A DNA stretch of 64,000 bases from NCBI GenBank assembly GCA_964579725.1, contig CAZOHG010000004.1:1-64000 (forward strand). Reading direction: 5' to 3'. The notes beneath the pieces were generated by a model. The model saw only the letters and a program-made list of their open reading frames with translations, was not told the origin of the DNA and searched no databases. Of this stretch, positions 9,080 to 17,252 are shown one piece after another. A program made the translations under genes and the position numbers. Every line of letters begins with the position of its first letter. The first letter of the stretch is position 1. This DNA comes from CAZOHG01 sp964579725 (GTDB lineage Bacteria; Zhuqueibacterota; JdFR-76; BMS3Abin05).

Positions 9080-10210
9080 ATGGCAAAAAAATGGATGACG
9101 TTGTGGATGTTGGGATTGATGCTTGTTTTCATTGCTTGTGGTCAATCCTCAAAGAGCTACCGGACCACCGTGGGGGAAGGGGCGGATCAAATAACCTTAG
9201 TTGTTTTGCAGGGCACGCCTTACCAAATGGGCAAGGACTACGGCCGGTTCATGAAAAAGGAAGTCAATGCCTGTTTGACACAGTTTTTGGGAGCGGCTCA
9301 AAAAGCCGAGCCGCAACGTTTTTCCAACGCCGTACTGGATTCGGCCTGGAAGGCGATTTCCCCCTACGTGAGCCGCAATTTTAAAGAGGAATTGCGCGGA
9401 CTTTCCGAAGGGGCTGGCATTGACTTGCAAACCCTGCGTCGCGCTCACACCGTGCCCGTGGTGGCCGACTACGCATGCAGCGGAGTGATTGCCTGGGGCA
9501 AGGCTTCCGCCAACGGGCATGTGTACCACATTCGCAATTTGGATTTCGTCAAACAAGCTCATTTACAGGACTACCCCGTTGTGGTCATTTACAACCCCCA
9601 AAAGGGAATTCCCCATGCGGTGGCCAGTTTTGCGGGCTACATCGGCGCCCACACAGGCATTAATGCCGACCACATTGCATTAGGAGAAAAGGGGGAATCC
9701 CCCGCTTCCGAGTACCCATTTGACCTCAACGGAACGCATTTTTCCACCCTGTTTCGAGACCTGCTCTACACGGCTCAAAATCTAAACCAGGCCCTGATCC
9801 AAATGAAGGCAACGCCTTTCATTAAACGGTACCACCTGTTTGTGAGCGACGGAAATCCTACAGAAGAAGGCGGGGCGAAACTGTTGGTCTCTTCGCCCGA
9901 TTCCGTCAAATTGAGAATCTGGAAGGACGACGATCCCACGGACGAATTGGCGCCGCGCGTCCTAAAAAATGTGGTGTACTACACAATGAAAAATGACGTG
10001 GCGTACCGATTTTTGAAGGAAAATTACGGCAAATTGGACGCTCAAAAAATGATTGCGTTGTCTCGAGCGGTGGCTGACGAAGGCGGCAATCTGTGTGACG
10101 TGGTGTACGACGTCACCTCATTGGACATGTGGGTGGCGTTTGCGGAAAAAAGCCAGGACGCCTCCCAACGCACTTACGTTCACATCCCGCTGGAAAAATA
10201 TTTCAAGTAG
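9080..10210 (+). CDS. C45-like (acyltransferase/choloylglycine-type) Ntn-hydrolase lipoprotein
   Basis: The 376-residue protein has a lipoprotein signal peptide (lipobox IAC, Cys at about residue 20), so it is probably anchored in an envelope membrane. The body matches the AAT/peptidase C45 family of N-terminal nucleophile hydrolases. The likely nucleophile Cys is in DYACSGVIAWG, followed by HVYHIRNLDF, and the early motif GTPYQMGKDYG is the typical family start. Related enzymes cleave or form amide bonds of acyl-amino compounds, and the substrate cannot be inferred. A GGAGG site precedes the ATG. The gene lies 160 bases after the aldo/keto reductase gene. Confidence 0.8.
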   Translation: MAKKWMTLWMLGLMLVFIACGQSSKSYRTTVGEGADQITLVVLQGTPYQMGKDYGRFMKKEVNACLTQFLGAAQKAEPQRFSNAVLDSAWKAISPYVSRNFKEELRGLSEGAGIDLQTLRRAHTVPVVADYACSGVIAWGKASANGHVYHIRNLDFVKQAHLQDYPVVVIYNPQKGIPHAVASFAGYIGAHTGINADHIALGEKGESPASEYPFDLNGTHFSTLFRDLLYTAQNLNQALIQMKATPFIKRYHLFVSDGNPTEEGGAKLLVSSPDSVKLRIWKDDDPTDELAPRVLKNVVYYTMKNDVAYRFLKENYGKLDAQKMIALSRAVADEGGNLCDVVYDVTSLDMWVAFAEKSQDASQRTYVHIPLEKYFK

Positions 10211-10261
10211 GCTTAACCGGTCAGAACTGATTCTCAGCCCGATCGCCATTAGACCCAATGA

Positions 10262-10288
10262 GCCGCCCGCTTTTCGTCGGCGGGCGGC
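10262..10288 (+). terminator. Strong GC-rich hairpin after the C45-like gene
   Basis: GCCGCCCGC pairs perfectly with GCGGGCGGC across a 9-base loop. No T-tract follows, so this is a stem-loop of uncertain function (weak terminator or mRNA 3' end protection). Confidence 0.45.
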
Positions 10289-10433
10289 GTGGCCAAACAG
10301 ATTGTAAATCGCCCGTAAAAAAAGGCGCGCTCTTCGGTGCGAAGAACAAACCCTATTGCACGAAATTTTTCTTGCAGTTTGTACTTTTCAATCCTAAATT
10401 TAACCTCAAAATTGGGCAAAAAAAGAGGTTGAA

Positions 10434-10751
10434 ATGAGGCTCTGGATTATTGCATTGGTTGTTTTTTTATTAAACCTTCCGTTCGGATATTGGCGGGAAA
10501 ATGTGGGGAAGTTTTCCTTTCAATGGTTTTTGGCTGTCCACCTGCCGGTGCCGCTTGTCATTGCGCTCCGTATTTGGGGCGGATTGGGATTTCAATTTGT
10601 GACCTACCCGGTTTTGGTCGGAGCTTTTTTCCTCGGGCAATTTGGGGGAGGGGCTTTGCACCGTAGCCGGAGAAAACTGGAACGAGCTCCCCTTTCATCC
10701 TGCCTGATTTGGGATCTGGTGCGTTCAAACCAATCGTCGCGTTTGAAATAG
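10434..10751 (+). CDS. Small membrane protein of unknown function
   Basis: This 105-residue protein has three hydrophobic stretches: residues of about 2-16, the segment around WFLAVHLPVPLVIALRI, and YPVLVGAFFLGQFGGG. A GAGGTTG ribosome site precedes the ATG. The opening (LLNLPFGYWRENVGKFSFQWFLAVHLPVP) has the regular look of a conserved small membrane protein, and I take it as real. I do not recognise a named family and assign no function. It stands alone between the C45-like gene and trxB. Confidence 0.6.
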   Translation: MRLWIIALVVFLLNLPFGYWRENVGKFSFQWFLAVHLPVPLVIALRIWGGLGFQFVTYPVLVGAFFLGQFGGGALHRSRRKLERAPLSSCLIWDLVRSNQSSRLK

Positions 10752-10937
10752 GGTCAGGCCATTTGCAAAAAATAGTTCTCCGTTCCGGAGGAAAATAAAA
10801 TAAGGGAGACTTTTACCTCGAAATTCTTTTGCAACGTGTTGACTGAAAATGAAAAGTGTTTTTTCCTTTTTAAAAGAAATGGCTCCGTTGGGGGAGGGTT
10901 GTAAATTTTGAAAAATCAAGGAGGTTGTGGAGAGAAA

Positions 10938-11891
10938 ATGACCGACGGACAAAAAGACCCCATTCATTACAAGCTTATTATTTTAGGCTCGGGACCGGCC
11001 GGATTAACGGCCGCCATTTACGCCGCTCGGGCCCAGTTGGATCCGTTGGTGGTGGAAGGGGTAGAGCCCGGGGGACAACTCATGATTACCACGGAGGTGG
11101 AAAATTTCCCGGGTTTTCCGGAAGGTGTCATGGGCCCTCAACTCATGCTCAATATTCGGGAGCAAGCGGAAAAATTTGGAGCCGGTTTTCTGCGAGACGA
11201 AGTGGAAAAGGTGGATTTTTCTCAAAGACCATTTCGACTGGAATTGGGGGAAAGTACTCTCTTGGCTGATTCACTCATTATTGCCACCGGAGCTTCGGCC
11301 AATTGGCTGGGACTTAAATCGGAAGAAGAATTGCGCGGCCACGGCGTCTCGGCTTGCGCCACCTGCGACGGATTTTTCTTTAAAGGGCAAGAGGTTGTGG
11401 TGGTCGGTGGCGGAGATTCGGCCATGGAGGACGCCATTTACCTGACGCGCTTTGCAACCAAAGTCACAGTTGTCCACCGCCGCGACAAGCTGCGCGCCTC
11501 CCGTTACATGCAGGAGAAAGCCTTTAAAAGTGAGAAAATTCATTTTATCTGGAATTCCGAAATTACCGATATTCTGGGCACAAAGGAGGAAGGCGTCCGG
11601 GCCGTGGTCTTAAAAAATCGCCAAACTGGGGATGTTACCGAATACCCCGCCAACGGTGTTTTTATGGCCATCGGACACACCCCGAATACGGCTCCTTTTA
11701 GGGGCCAGTTGGAAATGGATGAAAAAGGCTACTTGAAAACCAAATGTCATTCAACCCGCACGTCCGTACCGGGTGTTTTTGCCGCCGGAGATGTGCAGGA
11801 TTCGGTGTACCGACAGGCCATTTCCGCTGCCGGTACCGGCTGCATGGCGGCATTGGATGCTGAGCGCTTTTTGGGCCAACAGGAAGGGTAA
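10938..11891 (+). CDS. trxB: Thioredoxin-disulfide reductase, NADPH type
   Basis: A 317-residue FAD/NAD(P)H-dependent reductase. It shows the FAD motif LGSGPAGLTAAIYAAR, the redox-active CATC at residues 140-143, the second dinucleotide motif VVGGGDSAMEDA, and HRRDKLRAS from residue 180. The HRR motif is the one that selects the 2'-phosphate of NADPH. The C-terminal FAD motif GVFAAGDVQDSVYRQ is intact. The ATG at 10938, with GGAGAG just upstream, is preferred over the in-frame TTG at 10908. It keeps cytosolic thioredoxin reduced. A second, different paralogue lies 3 kb downstream. Confidence 0.95.
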   Translation: MTDGQKDPIHYKLIILGSGPAGLTAAIYAARAQLDPLVVEGVEPGGQLMITTEVENFPGFPEGVMGPQLMLNIREQAEKFGAGFLRDEVEKVDFSQRPFRLELGESTLLADSLIIATGASANWLGLKSEEELRGHGVSACATCDGFFFKGQEVVVVGGGDSAMEDAIYLTRFATKVTVVHRRDKLRASRYMQEKAFKSEKIHFIWNSEITDILGTKEEGVRAVVLKNRQTGDVTEYPANGVFMAIGHTPNTAPFRGQLEMDEKGYLKTKCHSTRTSVPGVFAAGDVQDSVYRQAISAAGTGCMAALDAERFLGQQEG

Positions 11892-12043
11892 AATCGAAAA
11901 TTAAAGCGGTATTTGTCAGCCTTTCCGTTCATTTGCCCCTTTTTTTTCAATCTCTGGAAAAGGACGGGCAAAGCGGTTTTCGTTTCCAACCTAAGTTTCA
12001 GAAATTGAATGAGGCTAAAACAAAAAGAAAGTGAGAAGTCAAA

Positions 12044-12892
12044 ATGGCAGAAGCCGCACGCAAGCCGGAATGGTTGAAGGTTCGGTTGCCCCACGGGAAA
12101 ACGTTTCGAGATGTAAAAGCCATTGTGGAGAAATATCACCTTCACACCGTTTGTGAAAGCGCCCGCTGTCCGAATCAAGCCGAATGTTGGGCGCGCCGTA
12201 CGGCCACTTTTATGATTTTGGGGGACATTTGCACCCGGAGTTGCCGATTTTGTGCGGTTAAAACCGGCCGCCCCACCGAAGCGGATCGATTGGAGCCCTT
12301 TCGGGTTGCGGAAGCGGTGAAACAGTTGGGTCTGCGGCATGCCGTCATTACCAGCGTGAATCGCGACGATCTGGACGACGGCGGTGCTTCGATTTTTGCC
12401 GAAACAGTTCGTCAAATCCGCAAAAAAAACCCGGGTTGCCGGGTGGAGGCCCTCATCCCCGATTTTAAGGGCGAACCGGAAGCTCTGTCCGTCTTGTTAA
12501 AGGCTCGACCGGACATTTTGAACCACAATGTGGAAACGGTTCCGCGCTTGTACCGGGAGGTGCGCCCCCAGGCAAAATACGAGCGCTCCCTGTGGGTGTT
12601 GGAAGAATCCAAGCGGCGAGGAATGGTCACCAAATCGGGGCTCATGGTCGGCTTAGGCGAAACACCCGACGAAATTCTCGCGGTCATGCGCGATTTACGC
12701 GCTGTTGCCTGCGACATTTTGACCATTGGTCAATACCTCCGGCCCACCCAAAATCACCTGCCGGTTCATCGATTTGTTCCCCCCGACGAGTTCGACAGGT
12801 ACCGGCGGAAAGGGCTCAAAATGGGATTCCGTTTCGTGGAATCGGGCCCGCTGGTGCGTAGCTCCTACCACGCCGACGAACAGGTTGTTTAG
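12044..12892 (+). CDS. lipA: Lipoyl synthase (radical SAM)
   Basis: The 282-residue protein carries both cluster motifs of LipA: the auxiliary cluster CESARCPNQAEC (CX4CX5C) and the radical SAM motif CTRSCRFC (CX3CX2C), preceded by MILGDI. The C-terminal RSSYHADE includes the conserved Arg-Ser-Ser of the family, whose Ser ligates the auxiliary cluster. It inserts two sulfurs into protein-bound octanoyl groups to make lipoyl cofactors for 2-oxoacid dehydrogenases or the glycine cleavage system. No lipB or lplA is adjacent. A weak GTGAGAAG site precedes the ATG. Confidence 0.96.
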   Translation: MAEAARKPEWLKVRLPHGKTFRDVKAIVEKYHLHTVCESARCPNQAECWARRTATFMILGDICTRSCRFCAVKTGRPTEADRLEPFRVAEAVKQLGLRHAVITSVNRDDLDDGGASIFAETVRQIRKKNPGCRVEALIPDFKGEPEALSVLLKARPDILNHNVETVPRLYREVRPQAKYERSLWVLEESKRRGMVTKSGLMVGLGETPDEILAVMRDLRAVACDILTIGQYLRPTQNHLPVHRFVPPDEFDRYRRKGLKMGFRFVESGPLVRSSYHADEQVV

Positions 12893-13038
12893 TGCAAATG
12901 AAATTGCGACTTGTTTCCAAATGTCTTTCTAAAATTTCGCCTGGAAAATTCGACTTTTATTTTTTACTATCCTATTAATTTATATTTAATTAACTCTTGT
13001 TTTGCCTCTAAATGGGATATCTGGTGTCCAAATTAAAC

Positions 13039-13067
13039 TTGCATTCATATATAAATTTTATTATATT
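13039..13067 (+). promoter_or_regulatory. Predicted promoter for the disulfide oxidoreductase gene
   Basis: TTGCAT (13039-13044), a 17-base AT-rich spacer and TATATT (13062-13067). The predicted transcript has a leader of about 160 bases. Confidence 0.6.
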
Positions 13068-13085
13068 GAAAACCGTTTGAAAAAA

Positions 13086-13145
13086 CGGGGTGCTTTGCCC
13101 CGGAAAAGTGAAAATCGGTAAAAAAATCGGCGCTCTTTTGAGCGC
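13086..13145 (+). promoter_or_regulatory. Two hairpins in the leader of the disulfide oxidoreductase mRNA
   Basis: CGGGG/CCCCG pairs at 13086-13102. GCGCTC pairs with GAGCGC across a TTTT loop at 13130-13145. Neither matches a riboswitch class I know. Confidence 0.4.
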
Positions 13146-13233
13146 TAATTTGTATTGGGAAAAATAAGGAAACAAAACCGGCAAACGAAACATGCCGGGG
13201 AAAACAATTCATAATGAAATGGAGGATTTTCTC

Positions 13234-13884
13234 ATGGGTTTGTTGAGAGAAGAAGACAAAAAAGCCATTAAGGACATATTCCAGCAATTGAAGGATCCGG
13301 TAAAATTGGTGCATTTTACCCAGGAACTCAATTGCGAATATTGCAACGAAACCAAGCAGCTTTTAATGGAAGTGGCCGACTTGAGCGACAAAATTGAGTT
13401 AGAGATTTACAACGCTCAAACAGACAAAGAAAAAATGCAAGAATACGATATTGAACGGGTCCCCGCCCTTGTTCCGGCAACGGTTGTTCGGAATGAAAAA
13501 GACTATGGCATTCGTTATTACGGTATTCCGGCCGGGTATGAATTTGCTTCTGTGTTGGAAGACATTGTGGACGTGTCCAATCACCACATTGACCTGGAAA
13601 AATCCGTTTTGGACAAGGTGCAAGCGATTGACAAACCGGTGGACATTTGGGTCTTTGTGACGACCTCTTGCCCGTATTGCCCGCGTGCAGTTCGAACGGC
13701 ACACAAATTTGCCATGGCGAACGACAACATCCGCGGCGTCATGATCGAAGCCAACGAATATCCGCAGCTTTCCATGCAGTATTCGGTGCAGGCTGTTCCA
13801 AAAATTGTGATTAACGGTAAGCATTCTTTTGAAGGGGCGTACCCCGATCCTCAATTTGTGGATGAAGTTCTGAAAGCGCTGTAA
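13234..13884 (+). CDS. Protein disulfide oxidoreductase (two glutaredoxin-like folds, two CxxC)
   Basis: This 216-residue cytosolic protein consists of two thioredoxin folds, each with an active site: CEYC at residues 34-37 and CPYC at 146-149. The cis-Pro segments RVPALVPA and AVPKIVING follow each. This is the architecture of the PDO family of thermophilic archaea and bacteria, and it also corresponds to the N-terminal domain of AhpF, which keeps only the second CxxC. I chose the ATG at 13234 because GGAGG lies 8 bases upstream; an upstream in-frame ATG at 13192 lacks a ribosome site. The reductase gene that should serve it follows 100 bases later. Confidence 0.9.
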   Translation: MGLLREEDKKAIKDIFQQLKDPVKLVHFTQELNCEYCNETKQLLMEVADLSDKIELEIYNAQTDKEKMQEYDIERVPALVPATVVRNEKDYGIRYYGIPAGYEFASVLEDIVDVSNHHIDLEKSVLDKVQAIDKPVDIWVFVTTSCPYCPRAVRTAHKFAMANDNIRGVMIEANEYPQLSMQYSVQAVPKIVINGKHSFEGAYPDPQFVDEVLKAL

Positions 13885-13984
13885 AACGGTTCAACGTCCG
13901 TCCAGACAGAAAAATGGGTTTGTGAGCGGAATGTCTGTTGGTGAAACAGGGGTTTCACTTCTAACCGAAAAGAGGAGCGGAAAA

Positions 13985-14959
13985 ATGTCAGAATTTTCAT
14001 TTCACATTGGCAAAGAAGATGAAATGACCGAGAAGAATTACGACGTTGTCATTCTCGGTGCAGGTCCCGCCGGCCTAACGGCGGCTATTTACACATCGCG
14101 AGGCCGATTGAAAACCCTGGTCGTTGAAAAAGAAGCCGTCGGGGGCGAAGCGGCTTCGACAGATATGATCGACAACTACCCCGGTTTTCCGGAAGGAATT
14201 GGCGGAATCGATTTGGCCGAGCGAATGGAAAAGCAAGCCAAGCGGTTCGACGCCACCGTCATTTACGGAGACGTGCGAGATGTGGATTTGAAATCCAATC
14301 CCAAAACAATGACGGTTAACGGAGAAAAAATCACCGCCAAAGCCGTCATTCTCGCAACAGGAACCCACCCGAAAGAATTGGGGGTACCGGGAGAAAAGGA
14401 ATTAAAGGGACGCGGCGTTTCTTATTGCGCTACCTGCGACGCGCCGTTTTTTAAGGACAAAGACATCGCCGTGATCGGTGGTGGTAATTCCGGCTTGCAG
14501 GAAAGTCTTTTCCTATTGAAATATGTCAAATCAATTAAAATCATTGAATTCTTACCCCACTTGACGGCGGAACAAATTCTTCAGGATCGCATTGCCGAAT
14601 ACGACAATGTGGAGGCCCTCCCCCACCACCGTTTGGTCAGCATTAACGGGAAAGACAAGGTGGAATCCATTACGGTGGAAAACCGGTCTACCAACGAAAA
14701 ATTCGACATTAAGGTGGACGGTGTTTTTGTGTACGTGGGCCTGGAACCGAACACGGATTTTGTGAAGGGGCAGGTCAAATTAAACAATTGGGGTTACATT
14801 GAGGTCAATCAGGACAGGGAAACCAATATTCCCGGGGTGTTTGCCGCCGGTGACGTGCGAGACACCCGTGTCCGTCAGGTAGCCACAGCCGTAGGCGATG
14901 GCGCCCACGCAGCCGTCATGGCCAACGAGTTCATTGATCAGTTGGAACACGATATGTAA
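13985..14959 (+). CDS. AhpF-like thioredoxin reductase paralogue (probably PDO reductase)
   Basis: The 324-residue flavoprotein has VILGAGPAGLTAAIY, the active site CATC (Cys148 and Cys151) and a C-terminal GVFAAGDVRDT motif. At the NADPH-selecting position it lacks HRRxxxR. Instead it reads IIEFLPHLTAEQILQDR, which closely resembles the NADH-binding region of AhpF (LLEFAPEMKADQVLQDK, from memory). With the upstream PDO it therefore looks like an AhpF split into two genes. The ATG at 13985 follows GAGGAG; in-frame upstream codons lack such a site. A terminator follows at 15079. Confidence 0.88.
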   Translation: MSEFSFHIGKEDEMTEKNYDVVILGAGPAGLTAAIYTSRGRLKTLVVEKEAVGGEAASTDMIDNYPGFPEGIGGIDLAERMEKQAKRFDATVIYGDVRDVDLKSNPKTMTVNGEKITAKAVILATGTHPKELGVPGEKELKGRGVSYCATCDAPFFKDKDIAVIGGGNSGLQESLFLLKYVKSIKIIEFLPHLTAEQILQDRIAEYDNVEALPHHRLVSINGKDKVESITVENRSTNEKFDIKVDGVFVYVGLEPNTDFVKGQVKLNNWGYIEVNQDRETNIPGVFAAGDVRDTRVRQVATAVGDGAHAAVMANEFIDQLEHDM

Positions 14960-15078
14960 AAAAATCTCCCTATTTATTTGCAGTCCTTCTGAAATTGGGT
15001 GGATGCTGAATCGGAGAGCCTGTAAAATCCGGAACAGAAGCGGAGCGCAAAGGGCTGAAAGGATTGCAGATACAAACA

Positions 15079-15112
15079 AAGCCTGGCTTGAAGAAGCCGG
15101 GCTTTTTTTTGT
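15079..15112 (+). terminator. Rho-independent terminator
   Basis: AAGCCTGGCTT pairs with AAGCCGGGCTT (one G-T pair) across a GAAG loop. A run of eight T follows. Confidence 0.85.
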
Positions 15113-15511
15113 TTTAGAAAAAGGAGATTGCTGTCTGATAATGATTATTCCGGCACAAAGGGTGGTTTTGTCGCTTTTTTTAGTAAACTGAGGGAAAGAA
15201 ACGGGCGGTGCGAAAATCCATTCCGTTTTCATTTTTACAGCGAAATGGGACGGCTCTACCTGAAAAAGGGAAAATGACAACCGGGCGAAAAGCTCTACCA
15301 CGGACAACACGTTGTTTGAACGAGTTGCTACCAGGTGTATTCCCCAATAGCCCTGTGTCTTCCCGGAACATATCCCTCCAACGGTGTGACTCCATTTGGG
15401 GCTGCGATTAAAAATGTCGAACATTCAAAATTCGGAACAGGTTGAAAAATGCCGTCCCGGATTTCTTTTTTACCCTGTTCCTCTATCGGTCATCTCACTG
15501 CCAATTTCTGC

Positions 15512-15540
15512 TTGCTTTCTTGAAAGAACTTTTGTAAATT
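15512..15540 (+). promoter_or_regulatory. Predicted promoter for the ceramidase-like gene
   Basis: TTGCTT (15512-15517), a 17-base spacer and TAAATT (15535-15540). It supports the ATG at 15618 as the start. Confidence 0.5.
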
Positions 15541-15617
15541 TGTGCAAACGTTTCCCTCTATTCTCAGGTACAGGAGGGCTCGTTGTTTTTTATTTTTTTT
15601 ACGCGGAGGGAAAAAAA

Positions 15618-17201
15618 ATGGCCTGTATTTTGTCTCCAAAAGCCCGAAAAATCGCAGGGGGGATTTTTCTATTTCTCGTCATTCTTTTCATGGCAAGCAT
15701 TTTTTACGCCTGGTACCACATGCACGATCGCCACGATGGCTATTGGCTCAATCTGGACTTACCAGCCACAAGGGTTGCCGCTAAGTACCCTATGACCCGT
15801 TTCGAAGCCGGGGCGGCGGCCGTTCCCATTACTCCCCGCATTGCGGACACCTGGGTGGATGTGGATTCCAATGCGAAATACCAGCCACAAAAGGGCGATC
15901 GCTTCGTGGACAAAAACGGAAACGGTACGTTTGACGCTTATTGGCTGGCCGGATTTTCTCAGGCACGGGCCGCCAACGGCGTTCATGACGATCTCTGGGC
16001 GCGAGCCGTCGTTTTCGGCAACCAAACCATGCACGTAGCCGTTGTGGTCATCGATGCCATTGGGTTCATGATGGATGATGTCATTGACGTTCGCCAAATG
16101 GTACCCAAATCCTGGGAAATCGACCATGTCATTGTGGTTTCCACACACGACCACGAGGCTCCCGATTTATTGGGGCTCTGGGGGGAAAAACCCACTCACA
16201 CCGGTGTGAATCCTGCTTACCGACAATTTGTAGAAAACCAAATCCTGAAATCCATTGGCCGGGCACGGGAAAATCTTCAACCGGCAACAGTGCGCATGAT
16301 CCGACTGCCCAATTTTACCAATGGCCTCAGAGACAGTCGTCCACCTTTCGTAACCGATCCGGATGTGTACGTTCTGCAATTTTTGACGCTGATGACCCGG
16401 GAGCCCATTGCCACGGTGGTCAATTGGGCCAATCATCCGGAAACTTTGGGAAGCGAAAACCTTCTCATTACCTCGGATTTTCCGCACTACGTGCGTCAGG
16501 GCATTGAAAAGGGGCTTGTGTACGACGGCCACCTGCGGCGCAAAGGTATTGGGGGCGTTGCCATTTACCTCAACGGTGCCATCGGCGGTTTAATGACCCC
16601 GCTTCATGTAGCTGCGCACGACCCCATTTTGAACCAGGATTTTTCATCTCCTTCCTTTGAAAAGGCCCGAGCCATCGGATACGCTCTGGCCAATCGCGTG
16701 TTGGATGCCGTGCAAAGCGACCAATGGGTGGAAAATCTCAATCCGCGCATTCATTTGTGGGTGAAGTCTATTCGTTTGCCTTTTCAAAACAAATATTTTC
16801 GGCTGGGCAGCCTGTTGGGTGTTATTGATCGCGGCATGACCGGCTGGATGAAACTCCGCTCGGAAATCGATTTGTTAGTGTTGGGAGATGCCTGGATTCT
16901 CACCATTCCCGGCGAAATTTATCCCGAAATCGTCAACGGCGGTGTGGTTAATCCACCGGGCGCCGATTACAAAATGAGCCCATTCGAGGTTCCCTCCATT
17001 CGTACACTAATGGAAGGCAAATTCCACTTGATTTGGGGCCTGGCCAACGATGAAATCGGCTACATTATTCCCAAAAGTGAGTGGGATGAAAAACCGCCCT
17101 ATTTGTACAATCGAAAAAAACGACTCTACGGCGAAATAAATTCTCTTGGCCCGGCGACGGCGCCGGAATTGTACACGGCTATTCGCCATTTATTGCAATA
17201 A
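15618..17201 (+). CDS. Neutral ceramidase-like hydrolase, membrane-anchored
   Basis: The 527-residue protein begins with a short basic stretch and one membrane segment (GIFLFLVILFMASIFYAWY). The rest should be periplasmic or extracellular. It resembles the N-terminal catalytic domain of neutral/alkaline non-lysosomal ceramidases: FEAGAAAVPITP at the start, ARAVVF followed by VVVIDAIGF, and the candidate zinc/catalytic segment VVSTHDHEAPDLLG, with NWANHPETLG later. Many bacterial members of this family are annotated only by domain, so the amide substrate may be a lipid or another acyl-amide. GGAGGG lies upstream of the ATG at 15618. The next gene starts 51 bases downstream. Confidence 0.75.
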   Translation: MACILSPKARKIAGGIFLFLVILFMASIFYAWYHMHDRHDGYWLNLDLPATRVAAKYPMTRFEAGAAAVPITPRIADTWVDVDSNAKYQPQKGDRFVDKNGNGTFDAYWLAGFSQARAANGVHDDLWARAVVFGNQTMHVAVVVIDAIGFMMDDVIDVRQMVPKSWEIDHVIVVSTHDHEAPDLLGLWGEKPTHTGVNPAYRQFVENQILKSIGRARENLQPATVRMIRLPNFTNGLRDSRPPFVTDPDVYVLQFLTLMTREPIATVVNWANHPETLGSENLLITSDFPHYVRQGIEKGLVYDGHLRRKGIGGVAIYLNGAIGGLMTPLHVAAHDPILNQDFSSPSFEKARAIGYALANRVLDAVQSDQWVENLNPRIHLWVKSIRLPFQNKYFRLGSLLGVIDRGMTGWMKLRSEIDLLVLGDAWILTIPGEIYPEIVNGGVVNPPGADYKMSPFEVPSIRTLMEGKFHLIWGLANDEIGYIIPKSEWDEKPPYLYNRKKRLYGEINSLGPATAPELYTAIRHLLQ

Positions 17202-17252
17202 AAATTGAACCGCAGACGTGGGTATTTTTGACGAACGGAAGGACACAGAAAA

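Larger units (their letters stand above)
12893..13233. other. AT-rich intergenic region with promoter and structured leader
   Basis: About 340 bases without a gene. The first half is strongly AT-rich. A promoter lies at 13039-13067, and two hairpins at 13086-13145 fall in the predicted 5' untranslated leader of the disulfide oxidoreductase gene. Confidence 0.55.
14960..15617. other. Intergenic region with terminator and promoter
   Basis: The region of 658 bases holds a rho-independent terminator (15079-15112) for the redox operon and a promoter (15512-15540) for the ceramidase-like gene. The stretch 15113-15511 shows no coding character and no RNA family I recognise. An open frame continuous with the next gene starts at 15396 but precedes the predicted promoter, so it is probably not translated. 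Confidence 0.55.

Noticed and set aside
15396..15617. N-terminal extension of the ceramidase-like protein
   Set aside because: A promoter is predicted inside it and a good ribosome site precedes the ATG at 15618.
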